Shown here: in pieces, positions 8,001 through 16,737 of the stretch | How positions within the stretch are numbered: the first letter of the stretch is position 1 | Layout of the letters: the number at the start of each line of letters is the position of its first letter | Origin: Planctomycetes bacterium B3_Pla | GTDB lineage: Bacteria > Planctomycetota > Phycisphaerae > Sedimentisphaerales > Anaerobacaceae | Direction of reading: 5' to 3' | Length of the DNA: 64,000 nt | NCBI GenBank assembly: GCA_005223045.1 | Contig: NJBM01000014.1 | Coordinates: 1-64,000 of the forward strand | Translations under genes and position numbers: made by a program | Notes under the pieces: generated by a model | What the model was told of the DNA's origin: nothing | Database searches by the model: none | What the model saw: only the letters and a program-made list of their open reading frames with translations

Positions 8001-9041
8001 GTGATAAATCGCTTCTGCCAACTCGTTCTTATGGTTTGTATCGCTGCCGGCAGCGCTGCATCCGCCCCTGATGTCACGGTGCGCGCCGAGAATTTCACCG
8101 TGCCGCCGGCTACGGGGCCTTTGACACATATTCTGGCTCGAAATCCAGGCGATATCGCGTGCACGGTGACGGTGCAGCCGAAATTTCCCGATGGCTGGCA
8201 ATGGACGCCTAAGGATCGTACGGTGACTCTGGAGCCAGACGAGGTAAAACGTCTGCCTTTCACGATAGAGAAGGCTGCCGACGTGAAATCGAACCGGTAT
8301 CCCGTCGAGATAACGGTCCTCAGCGGCTCCGACAAGACGATACACCGGCAAAACGTGGTCTGCGCAAGTGCGCCGTATTTCAAGCCGAAAATCGACGGTA
8401 AGTTCAAAGACTGGTCCGAGGCTATCCCTGTCACATTCACCACCGCCGGCAGGAAAACCGTTGTGAGCACATATTGGAACAAGCGTTATTTCTACGTCTA
8501 TGTGCAGGTCGAGGAGGACAAGCTGAACGGTTACAAGAAAAACGCGGCCCAAATTGATGCCGTGCAGTTTGCCCTGGCGCCGCGCAAAGCTGTGACGGCA
8601 TCTGCACCGACAGCCAAAGCGCAAAGATACGAGTTCCTCGTCGTCGATGTGGGAGGGTTCTTTGCTAAGGACAGGTGTTTTTCCCTGATCGAGCCGGGCG
8701 CGGAGTTATCGCTGACGCAACAGCAAAGGGATCTTGAGAAACTGGGTCTTAAAGAAGCTCAGGTTGTTGTCAAAAGACAGGGCGGGATCACACACTATGA
8801 ATGCGCCATCCCATTTGCATTGATGCCGGCAATCAGGCCTGACGTGGGCAGGGAGATTGCCTTTTCCGTTCTCGTGCACGATCCGGACGGGACGGGCGTT
8901 CGTGATTGGGGCAAAGCGGCAGGACTCTGGCCCGGGCAAAGAAATCGGTTCGGCTGGTGTGCGTGGGGCAAAGTTAAATGGCCGGAGGATCCGCCCTATG
9001 ACAGTAAAGTTGAATGGGGACTATGTTCCTCGAAACGTTAG
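8001..9041 (+). CDS. Secreted CBM9/DOMON-like protein
   Basis: 346 aa from a GTG start (an upstream in-frame stop at 7980 limits the choices). Residues 1-22 form a signal peptide. Residues 25-115 resemble a NEW3/alpha-galactosidase-associated beta-sandwich (the DGWQWTPKDRTVTLEPDE region). Residues 125-335 look like a family 9 carbohydrate-binding/DOMON-like fold: FKPKIDGKFKDWSEA, YFYVYVQVEEDK, ECAIPFALMP and GREIAFSVLVHD. It likely binds sugars outside the cell; no catalytic residues are visible. The FIST lipoprotein gene starts 41 bases downstream on the same strand, so the two may be co-transcribed. Confidence 0.75.
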   Translation: MINRFCQLVLMVCIAAGSAASAPDVTVRAENFTVPPATGPLTHILARNPGDIACTVTVQPKFPDGWQWTPKDRTVTLEPDEVKRLPFTIEKAADVKSNRYPVEITVLSGSDKTIHRQNVVCASAPYFKPKIDGKFKDWSEAIPVTFTTAGRKTVVSTYWNKRYFYVYVQVEEDKLNGYKKNAAQIDAVQFALAPRKAVTASAPTAKAQRYEFLVVDVGGFFAKDRCFSLIEPGAELSLTQQQRDLEKLGLKEAQVVVKRQGGITHYECAIPFALMPAIRPDVGREIAFSVLVHDPDGTGVRDWGKAAGLWPGQRNRFGWCAWGKVKWPEDPPYDSKVEWGLCSSKR

Positions 9042-9082
9042 GAAAAAGTGACAAACGTAGATCATGTTTAAAGGAGGTCCGC

Positions 9083-10141
9083 ATGTGCAGAAAAGCTTCC
9101 CTTGCCAAAGTTGTTCCAATATTATCGTCCCTGATATGTCTGGCGCTGTTGCCCGGATGTGCGGTTAATGAGACATACATCTCATCCGGCGCCGAGGAGG
9201 GCGGCTCGATAGCGACCGGCGTGGCCTCGGCCCAGAATACCGATCCGTTCCAGGCAGGCAAACAGGCCGCCGAAGCACTTCGGGAAAAGATGGGGCAAAC
9301 TCCGCTCGACGCGGTCATCATGGCCGAGTGCTTTGAAGACCAGGCCCAAAAGAAGCAAGCGCTCAAGGGTGTCTGCTCGGTCCTTCCGAAAGATATCGTC
9401 TTCGGCTTTGCAACCTACGGCTCGTTCGCCCAGCAGGGTTGCCTCGATCTTGATTCTGTTTCCCTGCTGGGTATTGGCGGCGATGGAATTGCGACTTCGG
9501 CGGCGCTTAGGCGGGATTTGGGGATTGCAGGCTTGACCATTGAAGAAAACGAGGCCGAGCTTGCCAAGCGCCTGCGAACCGGCGGAGTCGATCTGGCAAA
9601 CAAGCTCTCCCGCAGGCCCGATGACCGTCTGCTGGTTATCATGGCCGACGCTCACTCGCCGAAGAATCAGTTACTTCTCGACGGCGCGCAGGAAGTTATG
9701 GGCAAGGACTTTCCCATCACAGGCGGCTCGGCAAACAAGAATGCGGGCCAGACGTTCGTATATTTTCAGGGTCGAATGTATGCCGACGCTGCTATCGCCC
9801 TGCTGCTGTCCGGTGATTTCGAGGTCTCTCTATCGGGCAGGCAGGCACAGGAGAACGCCAAGGTAATATCCTCAGCCGCCGACAGTGCCGATGAGGCGTT
9901 GGAGAATATGAAGGCCAAACCGTTCTCAGTACTGGCTTTCAACTGTGCCGGGCGCAAAGGCAAACTGGACAACATCGCCGATGAGCTCGCTGCCATCAAG
10001 GGAGTTATCGGAAACGAGGTACCGCTTTTTGGGGCCTACTGCGCCGGCGAGATCGGCCCGGCGGATATCGCCGAGAAGGACCCGGAGGCTCTCAGCAGCG
10101 GCGTCGGCTGGCATGTGATGTTCACGGTCCTGGGCAGGTAA
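9083..10141 (+). CDS. FIST-domain lipoprotein
   Basis: About 352 aa from ATG 9083, chosen because aaggagg lies 6 bases upstream and the N-terminus then reads as a lipoprotein signal ending LALLPGC. The body matches the FIST_N/FIST_C sensory fold: an N-terminal half with VFGFATYGSFAQQG and SLLGIGGDGIATSAAL, a central LLVIMADAHSPKNQLLLDGAQEVMG, and a C-terminal half ending EVPLFGAYCAGEIGP. FIST domains are thought to sense small ligands and usually sit next to signalling domains; here the domain stands alone and is lipid-anchored, so an extracytoplasmic binding role is inferred. No two-component partner is nearby. Confidence 0.82.
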   Translation: MCRKASLAKVVPILSSLICLALLPGCAVNETYISSGAEEGGSIATGVASAQNTDPFQAGKQAAEALREKMGQTPLDAVIMAECFEDQAQKKQALKGVCSVLPKDIVFGFATYGSFAQQGCLDLDSVSLLGIGGDGIATSAALRRDLGIAGLTIEENEAELAKRLRTGGVDLANKLSRRPDDRLLVIMADAHSPKNQLLLDGAQEVMGKDFPITGGSANKNAGQTFVYFQGRMYADAAIALLLSGDFEVSLSGRQAQENAKVISSAADSADEALENMKAKPFSVLAFNCAGRKGKLDNIADELAAIKGVIGNEVPLFGAYCAGEIGPADIAEKDPEALSSGVGWHVMFTVLGR

Positions 10142-10169
10142 CGAATTGAATTTAGAATTGAGAACAACT

Positions 10170-10274
10170 GTCATTGCGAGGAGCTTGCCCCTCAGGGGCA
10201 AAGCGACGAAGCAATCTCAACTCTCGGGGAATCAGAGATTGCCACGCCCTCACTTCGTTCGGGCTCGCAATGAC
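10170..10274. repeat. Dispersed palindromic repeat, family A, inverted pair
   Basis: One arm begins gtcattgcgaggagc and runs through gaagcaatctca; the other arm ends gctcgcaatgac. Outside it, gaatttagaatt (about 10147) and cattctaaattc (about 10279) form a further inverted pair. The element fills the space between the FIST gene and the convergent SDR gene and may act as a two-way terminator. Confidence 0.7.
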
Positions 10275-10292
10275 ATTCTTCATTCTAAATTC

Positions 10293-11066
10293 TTATCGCA
10301 TCGCCAGGCCCCCGCTGACGTCAACGGTCGCGCCGGTCATGTAGTCGCTTCCGTTAGAGGCCAGGAATACGACCATACGGGCGATTTCTTCGGTCTTGCC
10401 GATCCGGCGGATGGGAATTCTGTCGATGTACTTTTGCATGTTGGCTCGCAGGGCCTTGTCCATTATTTCGGTGTGCATGAGGCCGGGGGCGACACAGTTG
10501 ACCATGATGTTCTTCTGCGCGACTTCCCGCGCGAGCGAAACGGTAAATGAAACTATGCCGCCCTTGCTCGCATCATAAGGAGCGTGGCCGGTGGTCGAGC
10601 CGCGAAAGGCGGCCTGCGAGCTGATATTCACGATTCGGCCCGGCTGTTGCCGATCCAGCAGGCGCCTGACAAATTCCCGGCTGCAAAGGAACGTTCCGGT
10701 GAGATTGACCTGCAGCGTATAGTTCCACATCTGCTCGGTCATGTCCGCCACCTGGCAGGTCGGGCAATAAGCCGCGTTGTTTATTAGAATGTCGATTCGG
10801 CCGAAAGCCTCGTCAATCTTCTCGAACATGGGAACGACATCGGCCTCCTTGCCCACGTCGGCATACGCCGAAATCGCTTCGGCGCCGTATTTGTCCTTGA
10901 TTTCACGCACTACCTCGTCGGCTCGCTCGGCGCTCTGCCGATAGTTGACGACTACCTTCGCTCCCTCAGAGGCCAAAAGTAAAGAGGTGGTTTTGCCCAA
11001 ACCGTGCGAGGCCCCCGTTACCAAGGCAACTTTGTCCTTCAAATCCAGATCCATAACTACAGACAT
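10293..11066 (-). CDS. Short-chain dehydrogenase/reductase
   Basis: About 257 aa if started at ATG 11066, which has an aagga site; ATG 11054 (MDLDLKDKVAL) is an alternative. Classical SDR motifs are in order: TGASHGLGKT (NAD(P) binding), NNAAY, NISSQAAF with the catalytic Ser, the active-site Y-x-x-x-K in YDASKGG, and a C-terminal GATVDVSGG. The family is closest to 3-oxoacyl-ACP reductase (FabG)-like or sugar dehydrogenases. With glycerol dehydrogenase and sugar genes nearby, oxidation or reduction of a sugar-derived alcohol is plausible, but the substrate is not readable. Cytoplasmic. Confidence 0.88.
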   Translation of the reverse strand: MSVVMDLDLKDKVALVTGASHGLGKTTSLLLASEGAKVVVNYRQSAERADEVVREIKDKYGAEAISAYADVGKEADVVPMFEKIDEAFGRIDILINNAAYCPTCQVADMTEQMWNYTLQVNLTGTFLCSREFVRRLLDRQQPGRIVNISSQAAFRGSTTGHAPYDASKGGIVSFTVSLAREVAQKNIMVNCVAPGLMHTEIMDKALRANMQKYIDRIPIRRIGKTEEIARMVVFLASNGSDYMTGATVDVSGGLAMR

Positions 11067-11209
11067 TAGCACGAATCCTTGAAAATGCAAGAAATAGTGC
11101 TTAGTTCATTTTCGATTTTCGATTGACGAATGACGATTGTCTCGACTACAATCGAACTTCCAGAATCGAAAATCGAGTATTATCCTGACCTTATTGAAAG
11201 GAGAAAAAA

Positions 11210-12319
11210 GTGCACAACATACTGATTGGACCAAGGAAATATGTTCAGGGCAGAAACGCCCTGGCCGACGCCGGCAAGTATCTCAAGATTCTCGGCAAGA
11301 AGCCGTTGCTGCTCTGGGATACGATCGTCAAAGAAATCGTCGGAGAAACGTTGCTGAACAGTCTGAAAGCTGAGGAGCTTGAACCCATTGACGTCGATTT
11401 TCAGGGTGATTGCACTCACAAGGAGGTTGACCGCGTAGTCGGCATCATCAAGGACAAGGGGGCGGACATTGCCGTAGGAGTCGGCGGCGGAAAAGCGTTA
11501 GATACGGCAAAAGCCGCTGCGATTGAAACCGGCATACGGATTGTCACCTGTCCGACCATAGCCTCGAACGACTCGCCAACCAGTGCGGCAAGCGTTTGGT
11601 ACGATGAGGACGGCAATTGCACCGGTTTCGACTGCTGGCCCTTCAATCCGGACCTGGTTCTTGTCGATTCGCTGGTGATCTCCCGCGCGCCGGCACGTGC
11701 TCTGGTGGCCGGCATGGGCGATGCGCTTGCCACCTGGGTCGAAGCCAAAGTCGCCCTGCAGACCGGCGCCGGAAACATTGCGGGCGGGATCTCGACGTTG
11801 GCTGCGATGGCAATCGCCGAACTCGGCTACGAGGTCCTGCTCGAACACGGCGTCGAAGCCAAGCGAGCGGTCGAAGCCGGCGTGCTTACGCCATCGGTCG
11901 AGAAGGTGATCGAGGCCAATATTCTGCACTCAGGCCTTGGCTTTGAAAGCGGCGGGCTGGCCACCGCACACATGATCGCCAACTGCCTGCCCTCCTTCGG
12001 CGAATGCCGCCACCTCATGCACGGCGAAGAAGTGGCCTTTGGTGTAATCAGCCAGCTCTGCTTAGACAAGGCGGTCTCGACGGATGAGATATACGAAGCG
12101 GTCGATTTCGAGGTAGCCGTGGACCTGCCCGTTACGTTTGCCGATATCGGCCTTGAAGATGTGTCTCCGGAAAAGCTCAAGCCAATCGGCGATGCCTGTG
12201 CATCCGAAAGGTCGCTTTGCAAGAGCCACTGTTTCGGTGTGACTTCGGAAGCGGTGGTAGATGCAATGATAGCGGCCGATGCTCTGGGGACCGAACGTCA
12301 GCGTCTGGCAGAAATTTGA
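11210..12319 (+). CDS. gldA: Glycerol dehydrogenase (NAD-dependent, iron-containing ADH superfamily)
   Basis: 369 aa from GTG 11210, preceded by aaaggaga. The NAD-binding GVGGGKALDTAKA (residues 90-102) is present. So are metal ligands at the positions known for GldA: Asp171 in GMGDALATW, His254 in GLATAHMIAN and His271 in LMHGEEVAFG. It oxidises glycerol to dihydroxyacetone with NAD+ in the cytoplasm. The related sn-glycerol-1-phosphate dehydrogenase is an alternative, but the overall pattern fits GldA. It is transcribed divergently from the SDR gene. A GC-rich palindrome (12341-12356) after the stop could end transcription. Confidence 0.85.
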   Translation: MHNILIGPRKYVQGRNALADAGKYLKILGKKPLLLWDTIVKEIVGETLLNSLKAEELEPIDVDFQGDCTHKEVDRVVGIIKDKGADIAVGVGGGKALDTAKAAAIETGIRIVTCPTIASNDSPTSAASVWYDEDGNCTGFDCWPFNPDLVLVDSLVISRAPARALVAGMGDALATWVEAKVALQTGAGNIAGGISTLAAMAIAELGYEVLLEHGVEAKRAVEAGVLTPSVEKVIEANILHSGLGFESGGLATAHMIANCLPSFGECRHLMHGEEVAFGVISQLCLDKAVSTDEIYEAVDFEVAVDLPVTFADIGLEDVSPEKLKPIGDACASERSLCKSHCFGVTSEAVVDAMIAADALGTERQRLAEI

Positions 12320-12335
12320 AGGTAAAGGGAAGCGC

Positions 12336-12358
12336 GTAGGGTGGGCTTTAGCCCACCG
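12336..12358. repeat. REP-like palindrome, family B (tagggtgggc ... gcccacc)
   Basis: gtgggc and gcccac pair around tttа-type loop bases, preceded by gtag. Related palindromes are at 13490-13536, 16535-16557 and 16716-16737. This one lies 17 bases after gldA and may double as a terminator. Confidence 0.65.
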
Positions 12359-12428
12359 GTCCCCGCTAATAGCCATTTTGCAGAAGTTCAATTTGAAGGC
12401 AAAGGAAAGTTTTCAGGGAGAAGCGATC

Positions 12429-13484
12429 ATGTCAAGAAAAAGAATTGTCAGTGTGGGAATCGTTTTAGTCGTACTTTGCGGCCTGATGCTTACCGGCTAC
12501 GCGAGCCAGGCAGGGCCGAGAAAAGCCCGGCTGCTGGTCAAACTGCCGGATTACTGCAATACGCCTGACGGGATGGCGCTTTTGCCGGACGGCGGTTTCG
12601 TACTGTCGGTGCCGAATTATAACGATCCGAACGCCGGCGCCTTTATCATGAAGGTTTCGGCCAAGAACAAAGTATCGAAATTCTTCGTTCCGCCGCCTCA
12701 CCCCAGGACCGGAAACGCAGCCCCCATGGGGATATGCCTCGCGCCGTCGGGCGATTTTTACTACGCAGACAACCAGTTCAGCCCCGATACGCCCCAGACC
12801 TCGCGCGTGATGCGCATCGTCGTCAGAGACGGCAAAGCACAAGAGGCTGTTACGGTAGTCTCGGGCCTCAACGTCGCCAACGCCGTGGCGATAAAGGGCG
12901 ATTATATGTACGTCAGCGAAACCATCATGGTGCCCGGCTCAAAACCTCTAATCAGCGGCATCTTCCGCTTCAAGATCGGCGATGAAGGCGTTCAGTTGAA
13001 AACGCCACTCGAGACTGATCCGCACCTGATCGCTACGATCAAGTCATACAACGAAGCAATCGGCTACGGAGCCGACGGGCTTTGCTTTGATTCCAAGGGC
13101 AACCTCTACTGCGGCAACTTCGCCGACGGCACAATCCACAAGATCACCTTCGATGCGCAGGACAATGTCACGTCAAACAAGATATTCGTTAATAATCCAA
13201 ATCTGAAATGCGCCGACGGCCTGTTCTGCGATCTCAAGACCGACCGGATCATCGTCGCGGACATGGTTCAAAACGCCGTACAGTTCGTTCACCCCGACGG
13301 CTCGGTGGAGATGATCGCGATTAACGGCGACACCGACGGCGCCGACGGCAGCATCGACCAGCCGTGTGAGGCGATTCTCCGGGGCAACGAGGTAATCATT
13401 TCCAACATGGACTGGCCCTTCCCAGGCATAGTAAATACCGCATGGGACAAGCCCTATACGCTTTCGGTCGTCAAACTCAAATAG
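12429..13484 (+). CDS. Secreted SMP-30/gluconolactonase-like beta-propeller
   Basis: About 351 aa from ATG 12429, with gggaga upstream. An N-terminal hydrophobic segment (residues 5-24) precedes a propeller with repeated blades: TPDGMALLPDGGFVLS, APMGICLAPSGDFYYAD, GADGLCFDSKGNLYCGN and CADGLFCDLKTDRIIVAD. The blade pattern is that of SMP-30/gluconolactonase/LRE-like proteins, which are lactonases or sugar binders using a divalent metal. The metal ligands cannot be fixed with certainty by eye. Flanked on both sides by family B REP palindromes. Confidence 0.75.
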   Translation: MSRKRIVSVGIVLVVLCGLMLTGYASQAGPRKARLLVKLPDYCNTPDGMALLPDGGFVLSVPNYNDPNAGAFIMKVSAKNKVSKFFVPPPHPRTGNAAPMGICLAPSGDFYYADNQFSPDTPQTSRVMRIVVRDGKAQEAVTVVSGLNVANAVAIKGDYMYVSETIMVPGSKPLISGIFRFKIGDEGVQLKTPLETDPHLIATIKSYNEAIGYGADGLCFDSKGNLYCGNFADGTIHKITFDAQDNVTSNKIFVNNPNLKCADGLFCDLKTDRIIVADMVQNAVQFVHPDGSVEMIAINGDTDGADGSIDQPCEAILRGNEVIISNMDWPFPGIVNTAWDKPYTLSVVKLK

Positions 13485-13489
13485 TTGAT

Positions 13490-13536
13490 CGGTGGGCCAA
13501 TACCGTAAGGCATCCCCAAGGGAGGCCCACCCTACC
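13490..13536. repeat. REP-like palindrome pair, family B
   Basis: ggtgggcc (13491) and ggcccacc (about 13524) form an inverted pair around a short spacer, followed by ctacc. It begins a few bases after the SMP-30-like gene stop, in the gap before the convergent kinase gene. Confidence 0.65.
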
Positions 13537-13586
13537 GCTACGTGGGAACATGGATATTGGTGCTATAAGCCGTCGCTATATCGGAA

Positions 13587-15125
13587 TTAGTCTGCTTGCA
13601 GGTCTCGCAACTGGGCATTCAGGTCCTTGAGTGACGGATATATCCCCTCGAAGGTTTTGAACCACCGGCGATATTTCTTCGTCAAGTCCAGGTTAGGCTC
13701 GTAAACCTTTCCCGGTTTATATACTTTTTCGTAAGCATCTCGGACGTCCCTGTACAGGCCGACGCCGATGCCCGCCAGAATCGCCGCACCGAGCGGTGTT
13801 GGCTCTTCGATCTCGGGCGTCTCGATGGGCTTTCCAATCATATCGGCCTTGTTTTGCATCCAGAACTCGTTCTTTGTCGCGCCGCCGATCGCTACGAACC
13901 TCTCCGGTTTAACATCGAGCGATTTCTCCAATCCCTCGACTATCTGCACAAACTGATAATCCAGCCCCTCGATTATCGCCCTGAGCATATCGCCTTTGCT
14001 CGCGATGTTGCGCAGGCCGACAAATGCGCCCATGGACTGATGGTCCACGACAGGGCAGTGGCTCCCGGACATGTGCGGCAGGAACATCACGCCGTTTGCG
14101 CCGGGCGGCGAGGCCTCGGCAAGTTTCATCAGGTCGCTCCAGTCGTTCTCGGCTGATTGTTCTTTCTCCAGTCCGTATTGCCCCCGGTACCATTCGAGCA
14201 TATCGGCCGCCACCGCCGCGGCCATAATACTCCACAAATCAGGCGAGGCCACATGCGAGTGAACCGGGATTCCCATTTGTCTGACATCGGGCGTGAGCAC
14301 AGGCTCATCGAGTGCCGTAACTACGATTTCCCACGTACCGGTCACATCAAGCACAACGCCTGGCTCGAACGCTCCGACCGGGAGTGTGCCGCAGCAGTAA
14401 TCATGCCCGCCCAACACTATCGGCGTTCCCTCTGCGAGCCCCGTGGCTTCGGCTGCTTTTGCGTGGACTTTGCCCAGGGGCGTGCCGCTGGGCTTAGGAT
14501 CGCAGAGGAGCCTGCGATCAATACCTGATTTTTCAATCAGCTCATCCGACCACACGCGTTTTCGCTGGTCGAACAGCAGTGTTGTCGAGGCCATGCTGTG
14601 GTCGGTGCCGTGTTGGCCGCATAGCATGAAGTTGACGAAGTCCTCGATCAGCAGCCACTTGTCCGTTTTGGCAAGAATCTCCGGCTCGTTCTCGGCCATC
14701 CAGAGCAATCGCAGGGCCGTATTGAAAACCCAAATTTGATTACCGCCGATCTCAAATTGCCTCTCGGCGCCGATATTCTCGGTCCACCATTTGTGCTGCG
14801 GCTCGGTCCGCGGGCAGTGCCAGCTAATAAACGGATACAGCCAGTTGCCGTCCCTGTCAATCGGCACGCCGTCCATGCCCATTCCTGTGACGGCGACGCC
14901 TTTGATACTCGCAGGGTCATCGATTTGTCCGACCGCTTCTTTTAGCGACTCGCACACGCCGCCCCAGATTTGCTCCGGCTTCCAGATCGCCCAGTCCGGA
15001 TGTTCGGTGTGCGGATTGAAACGCTCAGTCGGGCGGCTCGCCGAAGAGACGGCGTTACCCTGAAGATCGTAGATTATCGCCTTTAGACTCGTCGATCCTA
15101 AATCAATTCCCGCTAAATACTCCAT
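13587..15125 (-). CDS. FGGY-family carbohydrate kinase (xylulokinase-like)
   Basis: 512 aa, ATG preceded by ggagg at 7 bases. The phosphate-1 motif GIDLGSTSLKAIIYD (residues 6-20), central GMGMDGVPIDRDGN, phosphate-2/adenosine-type GGHDYCCGTLPVG and DVTGTWE, and a C-terminal AIGGATKNEFWMQNKADMIGKP and PLGAAILAGIG complete the FGGY kinase layout. It phosphorylates a sugar or sugar alcohol with ATP in the cytoplasm. Xylulose, rhamnulose, fuculose and erythritol-type substrates are all possible. Given a rhamnosidase and arabinose-isomerase-like protein elsewhere in the window, a ketopentose or 6-deoxyketose is attractive, but this is inference. Confidence 0.88.
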   Translation of the reverse strand: MEYLAGIDLGSTSLKAIIYDLQGNAVSSASRPTERFNPHTEHPDWAIWKPEQIWGGVCESLKEAVGQIDDPASIKGVAVTGMGMDGVPIDRDGNWLYPFISWHCPRTEPQHKWWTENIGAERQFEIGGNQIWVFNTALRLLWMAENEPEILAKTDKWLLIEDFVNFMLCGQHGTDHSMASTTLLFDQRKRVWSDELIEKSGIDRRLLCDPKPSGTPLGKVHAKAAEATGLAEGTPIVLGGHDYCCGTLPVGAFEPGVVLDVTGTWEIVVTALDEPVLTPDVRQMGIPVHSHVASPDLWSIMAAAVAADMLEWYRGQYGLEKEQSAENDWSDLMKLAEASPPGANGVMFLPHMSGSHCPVVDHQSMGAFVGLRNIASKGDMLRAIIEGLDYQFVQIVEGLEKSLDVKPERFVAIGGATKNEFWMQNKADMIGKPIETPEIEEPTPLGAAILAGIGVGLYRDVRDAYEKVYKPGKVYEPNLDLTKKYRRWFKTFEGIYPSLKDLNAQLRDLQAD

Positions 15126-15230
15126 CAGAATACCTCCGATGTATAATGGTTCTATCAGTCTGCAAACTTCTATTACACAGGTTGTGATTCCGCATTTTAA
15201 TGCGGATTCCAGGACGTCGGCTTTCGGGCC

Positions 15231-15360
15231 TGTTGAAAGACTTGAGATTGCTTCGTCGCTACGCTCCTCGCAATGACAAAAGGCCCACTTTCATGTCATT
15301 GCGAGCGATTCGGAGAATCGCGCGGCAATCTCAACCCTCCAGATGAGACTTCTTCAACAG
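15231..15360. repeat. Composite palindromic element, family A
   Basis: Two inverted family A cores (tgagattgcttcgtcgc ... cgcaatgac, then gtcattgcgagcgatt ... ggcaatctca) lie head to head. They are enclosed by an outer inverted pair, ctgttgaaaga (15231-15241) and tcttcaacag (15351-15360). It sits upstream of the kinase gene and downstream of the UroD-family gene. Confidence 0.75.
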
Positions 15361-15411
15361 TCCCTTACCCGGCAACGACAAAGCACAAAACCAATTATAC
15401 CAGAATATTGT

Positions 15412-16449
15412 CTACACACTCAGCGGATAGCGGCCGTACTGCTTCAATGTATCGAGCATTGCCAGATAATTCTCCGGCCTGACCGATGCGTGGATGGAAT
15501 TACTCGACGAGAGTATGAATCCTCCGCCGGGGCCTCCCTTTCGGATGACCTGTTTGGTCTCCTCGATCACCTCATCGACAGTAGCGTAGCTTAGAGTTTG
15601 AGCACAATCCACGTTGCCCTTCAAGGCTACCCGGTCCCCATACTTATCCTTTACTTCGGTCAAATCCATCCCCGCCTGGGGGTCAATCGGATCCAGGCAG
15701 CTTATCCCCGAATCGATTATCATCTCGATTATGGGCCAGAGATCGCCGTCTGTATGTTTGATGACGGGCAGCCCCAGCTCTCTGAATCCGCCGATGACCC
15801 GGCACAGGCCGGGGTAGAACAGCTCGCGAAAATGATCCGGCGACATCATCGGCCCGGTATTGCAGGCGTAATCATCGCCCGTCCAGATGAAGTCCACCCC
15901 GCGGGCGGCCACCTCTTTCGCCATCGCCAGATTGATATCGACCGACATATCGACCAGCGCTTTGACCAGCTCGGCATCAAGCGCGATCGTCATGAGCAGC
16001 TTCTCCATCCCCATCAGCGAGCGTGGTATTGAAAACACGTCGTTGAGATGTACGCCTATTGCCTTATCGCCTTTGAATTCCCTGACCGCCCATTCGACGG
16101 TGTCGTACCGGCCCGGCGCATGAGGATCCGGAGGGCTATAACTCTCGAAATCGGACATTTCCTTAATCGGAGACTCGACCTCGACGCCGTGTTCCTCGTT
16201 GCCGTAGTCGTCCACGTAGCCCCATTCGCTGCGCCATTGCGTCGCTCCGACCTGCTCTTTCCGGTAATCCGGCGCGACCAGCACGGCATCGTGCCCCATC
16301 TTGAGCGCAAAGTCATTGTGGCTCTTGCAGCCGGGGCAGATCGCCTCGCGGACGTTTTTGGCAATCAGCCACTCGAAATGCGGGATCCTGTCCGGCTCCC
16401 GCCGGTCCAGAACTCGCATCACTCTTTCGTATGAAGTCAATTCAGCCAC
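15412..16449 (-). CDS. Uroporphyrinogen decarboxylase-family protein
   Basis: About 345 aa from GTG 16449, chosen because gggag lies 5 bases upstream; an in-frame TTG at 16464 is less likely. The fold is the UroD/methyltransferase TIM barrel: an N-terminal SYERVMRVLDRREPDRIPHFE, the central WTGDDYACNTGPMMSPDHFRE, and LPVIKHTDGDLWPIIEMIIDSGI, then KGNVDCAQTLSYATVDEV and SSSNSIHASVRPENYLAM. True HemE sequences have a different active site; this subgroup resembles MtaA/CmuA-type or planctomycete UroD-like proteins found in sugar-degradation clusters. A heme role is unlikely. It may be co-transcribed with the kinase, though a 290-base gap with palindromes intervenes. Confidence 0.82.
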   Translation of the reverse strand: MAELTSYERVMRVLDRREPDRIPHFEWLIAKNVREAICPGCKSHNDFALKMGHDAVLVAPDYRKEQVGATQWRSEWGYVDDYGNEEHGVEVESPIKEMSDFESYSPPDPHAPGRYDTVEWAVREFKGDKAIGVHLNDVFSIPRSLMGMEKLLMTIALDAELVKALVDMSVDINLAMAKEVAARGVDFIWTGDDYACNTGPMMSPDHFRELFYPGLCRVIGGFRELGLPVIKHTDGDLWPIIEMIIDSGISCLDPIDPQAGMDLTEVKDKYGDRVALKGNVDCAQTLSYATVDEVIEETKQVIRKGGPGGGFILSSSNSIHASVRPENYLAMLDTLKQYGRYPLSV

Positions 16450-16534
16450 GTTTACTCCCGTCAAACCATTCGTTTTGACCCCATCATAACGCCGAACGCA
16501 TTTTCCATCAACTACAACTCAATTGAAAACCCTT

Positions 16535-16737
16535 GTAGGGTGGGGCTTGCCCCACCATATTCATGTCGATAATATGTGTGCCATGCCAAATTACATACGA
16601 GCCAGGTTTGAGGGAGGGTACTATTTCACCGTTGTCACAAATATGCAAAAGAAGAATTCTACGGCGGAGTGAATGATTTCGAACATCAGCACAGAAGGCT
16701 TCGGCGAATAAGAACGGTGGGGCAAGCCCCACCCTAC
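16535..16737 (+). pseudogene. Decayed REP-associated tyrosine transposase (RAYT) between REP palindromes
   Basis: ATG 16583 opens MPNYIRARFEGGYYFTVVT, which matches the conserved N-terminus of REP-associated Y1 transposases (MPNYRRA-x-x-PGGTYFFTVVT). The frame stops at 16672 after 29 codons. A second frame then reads FEHQHRRLRRIRTVGQAPPY, ending in the VGQAPPY tail typical of these genes where they run into their REP. The core with HUH and Tyr is missing, so this is an internally deleted relic. Family B palindromes at 16535-16557 and 16716-16737 bracket it exactly as REPs bracket intact RAYT genes. Confidence 0.55.

Noticed and set aside
15412-16449. UroD-family gene as heme biosynthesis HemE
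   Set aside because: The N-terminal active-site region of HemE is not present and the context is sugar metabolism, so a heme role is unlikely.
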